In this document: positions 53,112 through 61,599 of the stretch, one piece after another
Layout of the letters: each line of letters begins with the position of its first letter
Position numbering within the stretch: position 1 is the stretch's first letter
Origin: Pseudomonas sp. 5P_3.1_Bac2
Lineage (GTDB): Bacteria > Pseudomonadota > Gammaproteobacteria > Pseudomonadales > Pseudomonadaceae
Assembly: GCF_025465995.1 (NCBI RefSeq)
Contig: NZ_JANLNY010000023.1
Span: 248,001 to 312,000, forward strand
DNA: 64,000 nt
Direction of reading: 5' to 3'
Translations under genes and position numbers: made by a program
Notes under the pieces: model-generated
The model's input: the letters and a program-made list of their open reading frames with translations, nothing else
The model's database searches: none
What the model was told of the DNA's origin: nothing

Positions 53112-54011
53112 TTAAACCTGATAGACGGGTACTTTATTACACCAACGATCTTTATATTCGCGGTCCGCTCGCCCGAAGGAATAACGCAACGGTTTACCCA
53201 AAGCGCGCGCTTCGGCCCAAGCGTTCTGTGTGTTGATAAAGCTCAGCACACTGCCGGGGCTAAACTCGCGATTCTGTGGATCAACACCACCGTTGATGTA
53301 TTCCAGGCTGACCCAGTGTGGTGCAACCACCCTGTACAAAACCTGAACAGCCACTGGTGCGTCATTCAAATAGATCAGCGAGCCGGTCATAAATTCGCGC
53401 AACAACGCAAATACTTCTGCCAGATGCGCTTTACCCGTGGCGGCGAACCCCCAACGTCGCTCGAACAGCTCGGCATACACCGCTGCTTGCTCCTCGGCAG
53501 TGAGCTCAAGCATAGACCGAACCACGCCACCGGCCTCCTCCAGCAAGCGCTGTTCACGACGCTGGTTATAGCGGAATTTTTTACTGTACTGCTCTGGCTC
53601 GCGAGCCAAGGCCAAGCCTTCGGCTTGCGCGCGCAGCGTCTTGACACGACCGTCCATCAGCGGCGATAGATAACGCGCCCGATGGCGCAGATTTACCTGC
53701 ACCTCATCAGCCACGGGCAAGATGATCTCGGCATTGCCCAGATCAAACAGCCCGCGTTTGCCCTGGCGTTTCAGGACATCTTTGGACAGGGCCAGATGGC
53801 GGCCCCAGGTAGGCATGGCGGCGAGCAATTGGCCTTGCTCAAACCAGCCGAGATAACGCACCGCAATTCCGGCCAGATCGGCCAAGCGCTCGACCACTTG
53901 CGGGTGGCTGGCGACACTGCCGCCATAACGCTGCCAGGCCTCGGCATAGCTGGTGGCATCAATAGGGGTCCAGCCTTGTTCACGCCAGACCCGCAGATGG
54001 CTTAGGATCAA
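53112..54011 (-). CDS. Mig-14 family protein (TTG start)
   Basis: The 299-residue protein matches the Mig-14 family, a FemAB/GNAT-like group tied to resistance to cationic peptides in Salmonella and Pseudomonas. Conserved segments are GWTPIDATSYAEAWQRYGGS, YSKKFRYNQRREQRLLEEAG and LRYSFGRADREYKDRW. The only start matching the family is TTG at 54011, which overlaps the msbA stop (TTGA); GGAG lies eight bases upstream. In PAO1 this is PA5003. It is co-oriented with dnpA two bases downstream. Confidence 0.88.
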   Translation of the reverse strand: MILSHLRVWREQGWTPIDATSYAEAWQRYGGSVASHPQVVERLADLAGIAVRYLGWFEQGQLLAAMPTWGRHLALSKDVLKRQGKRGLFDLGNAEIILPVADEVQVNLRHRARYLSPLMDGRVKTLRAQAEGLALAREPEQYSKKFRYNQRREQRLLEEAGGVVRSMLELTAEEQAAVYAELFERRWGFAATGKAHLAEVFALLREFMTGSLIYLNDAPVAVQVLYRVVAPHWVSLEYINGGVDPQNREFSPGSVLSFINTQNAWAEARALGKPLRYSFGRADREYKDRWCNKVPVYQV

Positions 54012-55834
54012 GCCTTAGACTCCGGCGCGTCCTCGGCAAAGTCGTGGGCATGCAGGCGGGCGTAATAGCCATTGAGGGCTAGCAGTTGATCGTGGGTACC
54101 ACGTTCGACGATTTGCCCCTGATCCATGACCAGGATCAAATCGGCTTTCTCGATGGTGCTCAGGCGGTGAGCAATAACCAAGGTCGTACGCCCCTTCATC
54201 ACCTCATCCAGCGCGCCTTGAATATGCCGTTCAGATTCGGTATCCAGCGCCGAAGTGGCCTCGTCGAGAATCAGCAGCGGTGCGTTTTTCAACAGAGCCC
54301 GGGCAATCGCCAGACGCTGACGCTGACCGCCAGAAAGTAGCACACCGTTTTCACCGACTTGGGTGTCATAACCCTCTGGCAGCTTGTCGATAAACTCAGC
54401 GGCGTAGGCTTCTTCAGCGGCCTGGCGGACCTGCTCGGCACTGGCATCGGCTAAGTCGCCATAGGCGATGTTGTTGGTGATGGTGTCGTTAAACAGCACC
54501 ACGTGCTGAGTAACCAAGGCGATGTGCTGACGCAGGTTACGCAGGCGGTACTGCTCGATGCCGAGATCATCCAGCAGGATCTGCCCTTGCTCATGCTGAT
54601 AAAAGCGTGGGATCAAACTCGCCAGGGTCGACTTACCGCTGCCGGAGCGCCCGACCAACGCCACCATCTGTCCAGGCTCAGCAACGAAGGAAATATCGTT
54701 GAGCACCTGCTTCTCAGTGCCTGGATAGCTGTAGCTCAGGCCACGCACTTCCAGTCGGCCAACCACCCGCTCACGCTCAACCGTGCCCTGATCCAACTCA
54801 GGCAGCTCATCCAACTGCTCGAAGATGCTCTCGGCACCGGCCAGCCCTTTTTGCACAGTCGAGCTCACTTCCGATAATTGACGAATGGGCTTAGGCAGCA
54901 AGCCGGCCAAGGTGATATAGGCCACCAGATCGCCAGCTGAAGCGTCACCACGCATAAACAAGACCAAGAACATCAACACTGCCATGGCGCTGTAAATCAC
55001 CAGTTGCAGCATCGGCGTATAGATCGCCCCGGTTTTGGTCATACGCAATTGTTTATCGCGGTTACTGCTGCTAGCGCTCAGGAAACGCTGCTGCTCATAG
55101 GTTTCGCCGCCAAAGCTGCGCATCACCCTATAACCCTGAATCGCCTCAGACGATACATGGGTGACATCACCCATGGAGACCTGAATTTTCTTACTTTGCT
55201 TACGGAATTTCTTGCTCGCAGTCGTGACCATCCAGCCAATCAAAGGCAGGATCGCGATCATGACCATGGTCAGTTTCCAGTTCATCATCAACAGCGTGGC
55301 GAACAGGAAAATCACCGTCATGCCTTCACGCACCACCACCTTGATCGCATCAGTAGCCGCCCCGGTAACCATGGTTACGTTATAGGTAATGCGTGAGATC
55401 AGGTGGCCCGAGTTATGCGTGTCGTAGTAGCGGTTAGGCAACGTCAGCAGGTTATTGAACAAGGCCAGACGTAAGTCGTGGACCAAGCCCAAGGAAACCT
55501 TGGCCAAGAAGTAGTTACCCAGAAATGAGCCGATACCTTGCCACAGCGCAATCATGACGATCAGTAATGGCACCGCTTGGAGCAGCTTAAGCTGGGCTAA
55601 CCATGGCCAGTCCTTAAGATAGGGGACGCCGGAAAACAGGCTGCTCTCTGGATTACTCAGGCCATCGACAAAATACTTGAGGATATAGCCCAGCATTGGC
55701 TGAGTCGCAGCAAAAATCAAAAAGCCAAAGATGCTCAGCGCAAACAACAACACATAAGGACGAACGTATGAGAGCAGACGCAGGTAGATTTTCAGACCGG
55801 AATCTTTGCTCGTAGCGAGCGGCGCGTCACTCAT
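54008..55834 (-). CDS. msbA: Lipid A export ATP-binding/permease MsbA
   Basis: MsbA flips core-lipid A across the inner membrane. The 608-residue half-transporter has six membrane helices in the first 320 residues and an ABC ATPase with Walker A GRSGSGKST near residue 390, signature LLSGGQRQR and Walker B LLILDEATSALD. The ATG at 55834 (MSDAPLATSKD) is used; a GTG at 55846 overlaps the waaL stop (GTGA) and is a possible alternative. Its stop overlaps the mig-14-type gene, so the genes waaL-msbA-mig-14-dnpA appear translationally linked. Confidence 0.97.
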   Translation of the reverse strand: MSDAPLATSKDSGLKIYLRLLSYVRPYVLLFALSIFGFLIFAATQPMLGYILKYFVDGLSNPESSLFSGVPYLKDWPWLAQLKLLQAVPLLIVMIALWQGIGSFLGNYFLAKVSLGLVHDLRLALFNNLLTLPNRYYDTHNSGHLISRITYNVTMVTGAATDAIKVVVREGMTVIFLFATLLMMNWKLTMVMIAILPLIGWMVTTASKKFRKQSKKIQVSMGDVTHVSSEAIQGYRVMRSFGGETYEQQRFLSASSSNRDKQLRMTKTGAIYTPMLQLVIYSAMAVLMFLVLFMRGDASAGDLVAYITLAGLLPKPIRQLSEVSSTVQKGLAGAESIFEQLDELPELDQGTVERERVVGRLEVRGLSYSYPGTEKQVLNDISFVAEPGQMVALVGRSGSGKSTLASLIPRFYQHEQGQILLDDLGIEQYRLRNLRQHIALVTQHVVLFNDTITNNIAYGDLADASAEQVRQAAEEAYAAEFIDKLPEGYDTQVGENGVLLSGGQRQRLAIARALLKNAPLLILDEATSALDTESERHIQGALDEVMKGRTTLVIAHRLSTIEKADLILVMDQGQIVERGTHDQLLALNGYYARLHAHDFAEDAPESKA

Positions 55835-55842
55835 TGTCAAAC

Positions 55843-57087
55843 TCACAGGTTAGATGGGGCATGCGATTTTATCACACCTGGTTGGGAGGCCCGCACCCAG
55901 GTCAAAACAGTCGCCAGGCCGACCGGTAACCAGCTGATAAACCACTCAGGCCTCGGGGTTCCGGTCAAACTGGCCGCATCGAACTGCATCGCCAAGAAAG
56001 AAAATAGCCAAATACCGATCAAGCCTTGCCCATACCCGCAAGCACGCGCCTGCCAGGCATAGCGCAGCACTAAAAGCCAGACCAGCGCCCAGAGCAATAT
56101 CCCCGGCAAACCCAGCTCAATGCCGACGTGAGTGAACAAATTATGCGCATGATCAAAAAACTGAGCATCAGCTGACACCACATAATTGGCGCCCATCCCC
56201 AGCCCCAGCCATGGGTGCGCTGCAATCATGTCCAAACTGGCCATAAAGATTTGCGGTCGATACGAAACCCCACGCGCCATAAGCAATGGCTCAAAGCACA
56301 GCCAAGCCGCCAATATGACCAGCACTGCCATGGCGGACACCAGCAAGCTATAGCGATCTCGCCGCCAGACGGGCATAACCAGCGCCGTAAATAGCAGGGC
56401 TAAGCCCGCGCCGCGACTCTGGCACAACAACACAAAGCTGGCGAGAAACACCAAGCACACGCCCCACAGCACCTGTAAGGCCCGTGATGACGGCGTCCAA
56501 TGCATCATCCACACGGCTGCCAAGCCGATCACATATCCGCCGAGGATCGGATGACTCAGTCGCCCCATCCCCTCCATTCGAGCTAGCCAAGAATTCCCTG
56601 CGAGAACGTAAAACTGAACAATCGACCAAAGGGCAATCCCTGCTAACCCTACACCGGCCCACTGCATACAACGGATCAGGCGCTGGGGGTCGCCGTTAGC
56701 CAGCACGGGAAATAACGCAAGGAACAAGGCGATGTAAAAAAGCCGCTTAAACTCGCGCACGACCTGATCTTCTTGGGTCCACAGCAAGGACAACCCAGCC
56801 CATGCACCTAGGGCTAACAACGCAATGCAAAGCCCGCGCTGGGCACGCCAGACCTCCACAAGGCGATCACGCTGAGGCCAAATCACAAGCAAGGCTGGCA
56901 ACCACACGAAGGCGATCATTCCCTGCTGGTACAGCTTGTTGCTCGGTGCAAGTGCAATTGCCAGCAAGAACCAGAACAACCCAAGGCCTAGCCACAACTG
57001 CATCCAGCGGTGGGGCGGCACTACCAACTTGCTACAAGGCACTAAGATTTCTCCTGCATGGTTAAAACTTAAACTTTTGGGCATCAT
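55843..57087 (-). CDS. waaL: O-antigen ligase WaaL
   Basis: WaaL transfers O-antigen from its lipid carrier to the LPS core on the periplasmic face. The 414-residue protein has about ten to twelve membrane helices and a large periplasmic loop carrying FFDHAHNLFTHVGIELGLPG, with the His needed for catalysis, and SRGAGLALLF earlier. Start at ATG 57087 or 57084 (MMPKSLSF); the ribosome site is weak. It is divergent from the kinase-like gene with 40 bases between. The low sequence conservation usual for WaaL means the call rests on topology and the His loop. Confidence 0.93.
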   Translation of the reverse strand: MMPKSLSFNHAGEILVPCSKLVVPPHRWMQLWLGLGLFWFLLAIALAPSNKLYQQGMIAFVWLPALLVIWPQRDRLVEVWRAQRGLCIALLALGAWAGLSLLWTQEDQVVREFKRLFYIALFLALFPVLANGDPQRLIRCMQWAGVGLAGIALWSIVQFYVLAGNSWLARMEGMGRLSHPILGGYVIGLAAVWMMHWTPSSRALQVLWGVCLVFLASFVLLCQSRGAGLALLFTALVMPVWRRDRYSLLVSAMAVLVILAAWLCFEPLLMARGVSYRPQIFMASLDMIAAHPWLGLGMGANYVVSADAQFFDHAHNLFTHVGIELGLPGILLWALVWLLVLRYAWQARACGYGQGLIGIWLFSFLAMQFDAASLTGTPRPEWFISWLPVGLATVLTWVRASQPGVIKSHAPSNL

Positions 57088-57127
57088 TGCTTGCTTATGC
57101 ACCCGCAACGACTACAAGGCTCCGACG

Positions 57128-57733
57128 ATGCAATGCTCCAAGCTGACGCAAGCTGCTTTAAACCAGATGATTGAAGGCGCCAAACTACTGGAGGCGGACA
57201 GCCACGGGCCAAAAGTTTACCTGCTTCGGGATGGGAATATTCTCAAACTATTTAGACGTAAGCGTTTTTTATCATCAGCCCTACTCAAACCTTACTCCAA
57301 ACGCTTTATTGAAAACGCCAAACGCCTCGCGTCACTTGGAGTGCCCACACTAAAGGTAATGGATTTCTACCAGCTGGATACCCCAACACTAACCGCTGTG
57401 CGGTATCAACCACTGCCTGGTAAGACCCTGCGCCAGATTGCCGACCAAGAAGATTTCGACTGGGCTAACTGGCTTCCCAAGCTAGCCGGTTTGATTCGTG
57501 GCCTGCATAGCAGCGGCATCTATTTTCGCTCGCTGCATCTGGGCAACATTGTGCTGACACCAGAGCAGCAGCTTGGACTCATCGACGTAGCAGACATGCG
57601 TTTTCTGCGCAGAGCTTTACCGCGCAAACTGGTCAAACGCAATCTGCAGCATTTTGCGGGTTATATCGCGAGGGAGAAGCTTGATGACTTCCCCATGCAT
57701 GCCTTAGAACAAGCCCTACTGACGAGGACCTAA
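57128..57733 (+). CDS. Small kinase-like protein in the LPS locus (PA4998-type)
   Basis: The 201-residue protein resembles the N- and C-lobe core of LPS core kinases (WaaP/InaA type). Segments are VYLLRDGNILKLFRRK, FIENAKRLASLGVPTLKV, and RSLHLGNIVLTPEQQLGLIDVADM with the HLGN catalytic-loop-like and LIDVADM activation-like parts. The usual catalytic Asp before HLGN appears to be replaced by a Ser (RSLHLGN), so activity is uncertain. It lies divergent from waaL, and its final 18 bases overlap the convergent glycosyltransferase. The coding sequence looks noticeably poorer in GC than the flanks. Confidence 0.8.
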   Translation: MQCSKLTQAALNQMIEGAKLLEADSHGPKVYLLRDGNILKLFRRKRFLSSALLKPYSKRFIENAKRLASLGVPTLKVMDFYQLDTPTLTAVRYQPLPGKTLRQIADQEDFDWANWLPKLAGLIRGLHSSGIYFRSLHLGNIVLTPEQQLGLIDVADMRFLRRALPRKLVKRNLQHFAGYIAREKLDDFPMHALEQALLTRT

Positions 57734-58813
57734 CAAGGCCTTGGCTGTTTGCTGAAAGTTCTGCCACGACTGCTCGGGCGCTAGCGCCAGGTATTGCTGT
57801 TTAGCAACCGTCAACGCAGAACGCCCCAACGCGGTGCAGATTGCCTCGGCCCATGCCGCGCAATCATTGATGGGCACATAGTGGCCGGCAACCCCCAATT
57901 GCTCGACGAACACCGGCAAATCGCTCGCTATAACCGGCACGGAGGCGATCACAGCTTCTTGTAAAATCAACCCAAGTCCCTCCTGCTCCGACGGGATAGC
58001 CACCCAATCAAAGGCACGATAGAGCTGAGTGACGTGGGGCACATGCCCCGGCAATAGCACCTTTCCAAGCAGCCCATGCTGCTCAATCAGCATTTGCAAC
58101 TGCCGACGCTGGGATCCCTCGCCCAAGATGACCAAGCGCAACCTTGGCTGCTGAGACAAAGCCCGGCTATACGCCTCGATTAAACAACTAAAGCCCTTAG
58201 TATCGACTAGACGCCCTACCGCCCCAATCACGGGCGTATCATCCTGCGGTAGACCCAGCTGGCTGCGCGCCTCCTGACGGCTAAGCAGTTGGCTAATGTA
58301 TGCCTTAGGCTCCACTGCGCAGCGCATAGCCCTAACCGGGAATGGCAAAGATTGCTGCACCTCCTCGGCCAGGGTTGCTGAGACAGCCACGATGCTTAAC
58401 CGCTCACGTGGGATGCAATGCAATAGGTCAAGATCAGAGCGACTGATACGAGTTGTGCCATGGACCATTATCACGGCACGCAGTTTGGGGGATTTTTTGA
58501 CGATGGGCAGCATGACGCGGGCTACGCCAAAACCATCCATCAAAATGATCTGCTCATCTTGGTGTGACAAAGCACGACTCAATTTGGCTTGAGTCCATCG
58601 CTTCAGTAGACGCCAAAATCCTCTGCCTTTTAATTGCGCCGAAGACATATGCCACAGGTGCACCCCAGCTTGCTGCTCGGCACCAGCCTCGCCCTGCAGC
58701 AACCAGGTAGTCACCGGCGCTTGTGGACCAAGCTGGTTCAGCAGTTGCTGATGAACCTTAAGCACAGATGTGTAGGCCGCACCACCAGACCACATCACAT
58801 TAATAACGCGCAT
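57716..58813 (-). CDS. Glycosyltransferase family 4, LPS outer core (WapR position)
   Basis: The 365-residue protein has a GT-B fold with VIGAVGRLVDTKGFSCLIEA, RLVILGEGSQRRQLQML and the donor-site region PSEQEGLGLILQEAVIASV. It starts MRVINVMWSGGAAYTSVLKV; the ATG at 58813 is preferred to an in-frame one at 58852. In PAO1 the gene between waaL and ssg is WapR, a rhamnosyltransferase that builds the O-antigen-accepting core glycoform. That role is inferred from position only. The downstream end overlaps the kinase-like gene on the other strand. Confidence 0.85.
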   Translation of the reverse strand: MRVINVMWSGGAAYTSVLKVHQQLLNQLGPQAPVTTWLLQGEAGAEQQAGVHLWHMSSAQLKGRGFWRLLKRWTQAKLSRALSHQDEQIILMDGFGVARVMLPIVKKSPKLRAVIMVHGTTRISRSDLDLLHCIPRERLSIVAVSATLAEEVQQSLPFPVRAMRCAVEPKAYISQLLSRQEARSQLGLPQDDTPVIGAVGRLVDTKGFSCLIEAYSRALSQQPRLRLVILGEGSQRRQLQMLIEQHGLLGKVLLPGHVPHVTQLYRAFDWVAIPSEQEGLGLILQEAVIASVPVIASDLPVFVEQLGVAGHYVPINDCAAWAEAICTALGRSALTVAKQQYLALAPEQSWQNFQQTAKALLGPRQ

Positions 58814-58848
58814 CTGCTCGACTGTCCTTTGGCCTAGGTCCCAGCTTT

Positions 58849-59805
58849 TCAAAACCCGAGTAACCCACGCAGACGGTCGAATAAACCCACTTGCGTCCTA
58901 GGCCGCAGTGGCGCTTTCAACTCATCGACAATCCACTGCCCGATCCGAGCGAAAGTGTATTTACTGACGGCTAAGTCGCGGCCATTTTCAGCAATGCGCT
59001 TAACGAGGAGTTCATCAGCACGCAACAACTGCAATTTGCGTTGCAATTCAGGGATGTCTTGGTACAACACCACGTTGTGCATATCAATGAAGCCCAATGC
59101 TTCATTCTCCGCCGTGCCTTGGTTGTAAGCCAACAACACGCAACCACAGGCCATCGCCTCAAAGTTTTTGATCATGTATTCGCCCATACCGACATCGGCA
59201 CTGACGAAAAAGCGAATGCGGTTCAACGTTGCGCAATACTCTTCACCAGACTTAGTCCGAGTCACCACCAGTGGCTCTACTTGGCCTAACTCATCCAGCA
59301 GCGCTTTACGCCCGCTGTAGGCCACACTGTTGGTGCTGCCCACAAAAGCCAATTCAATATCGCGCTCTACGGCCTGCTCTTGCAGCAGGGTTTGGTCATA
59401 GCCCTTAGGCACAAATACAGCATCAAAGCCCTCTTCGCGCAGACGCTGACTGACCATGAATCCTGAACTAATCACTCTCGCCCAGGGCAGCTGGCGGTAA
59501 TGACGACTGAACTTACCGGTGTACTTACAGGGGATGTAATTCTGGTAAGCGTCATGCTCAAGGATGACAAGATTCGGCAGGGTGCGGATAAAGCTAACTT
59601 GGCGAATTTCTTTCTTAAAACGCAAAAAAAACAGGATGCGATCGTACTTTTCCACTTGCACATGGCGACGAAAGTAGCCGCGCAGATCATCTTGCTCAGC
59701 ACTGCTCAACCAGCGCGTATCACACTCGCAGGCCGCGGCAATGCCGTCATACAGACGATCCAAGATCGCTCGTTGTTCTTTTTGCACCAAAAAAAGGACT
59801 TTCAC
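58849..59805 (-). CDS. ssg: Cell-surface glycosyltransferase-like protein Ssg
   Basis: The 318-residue protein is a glycosyltransferase of the Glyco_trans_1_2 type (FVPKGYDQTLLQEQAVERD, AFVGSTNSVAYSGRKALLDEL, MIKNFEAMACGCVLLAYNQ). Ssg is needed for normal LPS and surface sugars in pseudomonads and sits next to waaL and WapR. The start is GTG at 59805 with GAGAT eight bases upstream. It is probably cotranscribed with the glycosyltransferase gene 35 bases downstream. The promoter should lie in the AT-richer gap to its right. Confidence 0.88.
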   Translation of the reverse strand: MKVLFLVQKEQRAILDRLYDGIAAACECDTRWLSSAEQDDLRGYFRRHVQVEKYDRILFFLRFKKEIRQVSFIRTLPNLVILEHDAYQNYIPCKYTGKFSRHYRQLPWARVISSGFMVSQRLREEGFDAVFVPKGYDQTLLQEQAVERDIELAFVGSTNSVAYSGRKALLDELGQVEPLVVTRTKSGEEYCATLNRIRFFVSADVGMGEYMIKNFEAMACGCVLLAYNQGTAENEALGFIDMHNVVLYQDIPELQRKLQLLRADELLVKRIAENGRDLAVSKYTFARIGQWIVDELKAPLRPRTQVGLFDRLRGLLGF

Positions 59806-60311
59806 TGTGGATCTCTATGGTTCGGTTTGACCACGCTCTAACAACTCGTCGCTGAGCGGTTTGCGGTACAACGTAGGCAGCCTAATGGCTGGCCTTAACA
59901 ACGCTAGTCAGCGGTTTAGTTCAAGCAATGCGGCTAGGCGAGTAGCCGGAAACAGTAAATCCTGGAACATGCCCAAGGCAATGTGGTTATGCCATGGGAT
60001 TATGCCAGTGCTGCCGTGCAATGGCCTGACAGCTTAAGGGCCGTTGATTAATTCAAGCTGAAAAACCGGTAAAAACACGCAAGCGGCTAAGCCCTTGGCA
60101 GCAGCAAACCCTTAACACCCCACAGCGCACTCACAACGACAGTCCTGAAATACGGCAATTAAGGACTGTTTTCAACGCGCACCAACTTATCTGGTGCAAC
60201 GTCATACCTTAATCCAACTGCCCGCAACGACAGCTTTAAGCCCAAGACCTAGCCAATTCAGGTAAACACCAACAGAGCGTATATGAAGAGGCGCAAGGCA
60301 AGCCCTGCGCC
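59806..60311. other. Long gene-free gap with three hairpins
   Basis: I see no supportable gene in these 500 bases. Structures present: ACAGTCCT/AGGACTGT (60139-60146 and 60162-60169) followed by four T on the plus strand, GCACCA/TGGTGC (60179-60184 and 60192-60197), and GGCGCA/TGCGCC (60290-60295 and 60306-60311) that touches the stop of the small ORF to the right. The segment probably includes the ssg promoter and may encode a small RNA. Confidence 0.4.
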
Positions 60312-60470
60312 CTAATGGCTAAAAGCCACAAACAGACGACAGAACTCAGCGAAAGTTTCAGCGCCACTAACGATGTTTTGCGCTACACCGCCCAAACCCA
60401 GAACAAACACAGCAGCGGCCGACCCAAGCAGATTCACACGCGTGTTAGTTTGCGATGTGCTGCGGTGCAT
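60312..60470 (-). CDS. Possible 52-residue single-pass membrane protein
   Basis: From ATG 60470 the minus strand encodes MHRSTSQTNTRVN, a hydrophobic stretch (LLGSAAAVFVLGLGGVAQ) and an amphipathic tail ending in CRLFVAFSH, with the stop directly followed by a hairpin. It overlaps the last 26 bases of the wapH-like gene in another frame, and an AGG lies eight bases ahead of the start. GC at third positions is about one half, lower than in nearby genes. No family is recognised. It could be a real coupled small gene or chance. Confidence 0.35.
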   Translation of the reverse strand: MHRSTSQTNTRVNLLGSAAAVFVLGLGGVAQNIVSGAETFAEFCRLFVAFSH

Positions 60471-61599
60471 CCAACCTAGCCAACTGCGGCAACTGCCAGA
60501 AAGCGGCGCTAACGGCCGCGTCCGTGAAGCTCTCCTGCAGTCGCGCATGCATGCGCTCGGCGCATTCTTGCAGCAAGCCCTCATCCAACGCCGCGAGATG
60601 GCGCAGGCCCTGGGCCAAGCTGTCGGCGTCGCGTAAGGGGAATAACAGCCCTGCGCCCTTGATCACTTCCGGAGCCCCACCACAATTACTGGCAATCACC
60701 GGTACGCCTGCGACCATCGCTTCCAGCAAAACCATACCGAAAGGCTCGTGATCAGAACTTAAGGCAAACGCGTCGAAGGCTTTGAAGTAGCGGCGCGCCT
60801 GCGGCACTTGGCCGAGGAAGCGCACCGAACGGGCGATGCCCAGTTGCTGCGCTTGGGTCTTCAGTGCCGACTCCAAACGGCCCTTACCCAAAATCACCAA
60901 CAAGCTGCCTTCTGGCAATTGCGGCAGGGCTTGGGCGAATGCTTCGAGCAAAGTGGCTTGATCCTTGTCCGGATGCAGACGCCCAACGTTCGCCACCACC
61001 CAAGCATCGGCCGGCAAGCCCAGCTGCTCACGCGCCTCCGCGCGAGTAACCTGCTCAGCCTGCAGGGCCGCAATGTCGATGCGGTTGTACAGGGTTTGAA
61101 TGCGTGCAGCCGGCCAACGTGGCAAACGCGTGCGGATCTCGTCGCGCACAGCGTTGGACACGGCCAGCAGACTCAAACGCTTGGCAAAAAGATTGGCAAA
61201 CAGGCGGCGACCGACTCGGCTGTAGTCGCCAAAGGCGTGGTGCACGCCAATCACGGGCAGTTTGCTGCCGAGCAAGGCGATATACATCGGCTTGGCGCGG
61301 TGGGCGATGCACAACACAAAGTGGCGACTGCTGACCAAACGCTTGAAGTCAGCGATGGCCTTAAGCTTGAGGCCACGCACCTGGCGGCTGGAGTAGTTGA
61401 GGAAGATCACCTCATCCGAAGCCGAGCCCTGTTCCACCTCAGCACTGGGCTTGCCGGTCAGATAGACCGTGCACACCTTGTAGTCCGTGCCGGCGAACAG
61501 CGCGGCGTACTGCCGCGCGCAATCGAGAAACGGGCCGTCGTAGCCATGGCAAAACTGCACCACCCACTCGCCGGCCAAGGTGGGGTTAGATCTGGTCAT
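60445..61599 (-). CDS. wapH: Glycosyltransferase family 4, LPS core (WapH-like)
   Basis: The 384-residue GT-B protein has GVHHAFGDYSR, VANVGRLHPDKDQATLLEAF, LVILGKGRLESAL and the donor-site segment SSDHEPFGMVLLEAMVAG. In PAO1 the gene downstream of the carbamoyltransferase PA5005 is wapH, thought to add a sugar of the outer core; the match here is by order and family. The ATG at 61599 (MTRSNPTLAGEW) overlaps the carbamoyltransferase stop by 14 bases; an in-frame ATG at 61614 is also possible. Translational coupling is likely. Confidence 0.85.
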   Translation of the reverse strand: MTRSNPTLAGEWVVQFCHGYDGPFLDCARQYAALFAGTDYKVCTVYLTGKPSAEVEQGSASDEVIFLNYSSRQVRGLKLKAIADFKRLVSSRHFVLCIAHRAKPMYIALLGSKLPVIGVHHAFGDYSRVGRRLFANLFAKRLSLLAVSNAVRDEIRTRLPRWPAARIQTLYNRIDIAALQAEQVTRAEAREQLGLPADAWVVANVGRLHPDKDQATLLEAFAQALPQLPEGSLLVILGKGRLESALKTQAQQLGIARSVRFLGQVPQARRYFKAFDAFALSSDHEPFGMVLLEAMVAGVPVIASNCGGAPEVIKGAGLLFPLRDADSLAQGLRHLAALDEGLLQECAERMHARLQESFTDAAVSAAFWQLPQLARLDAPQHIAN

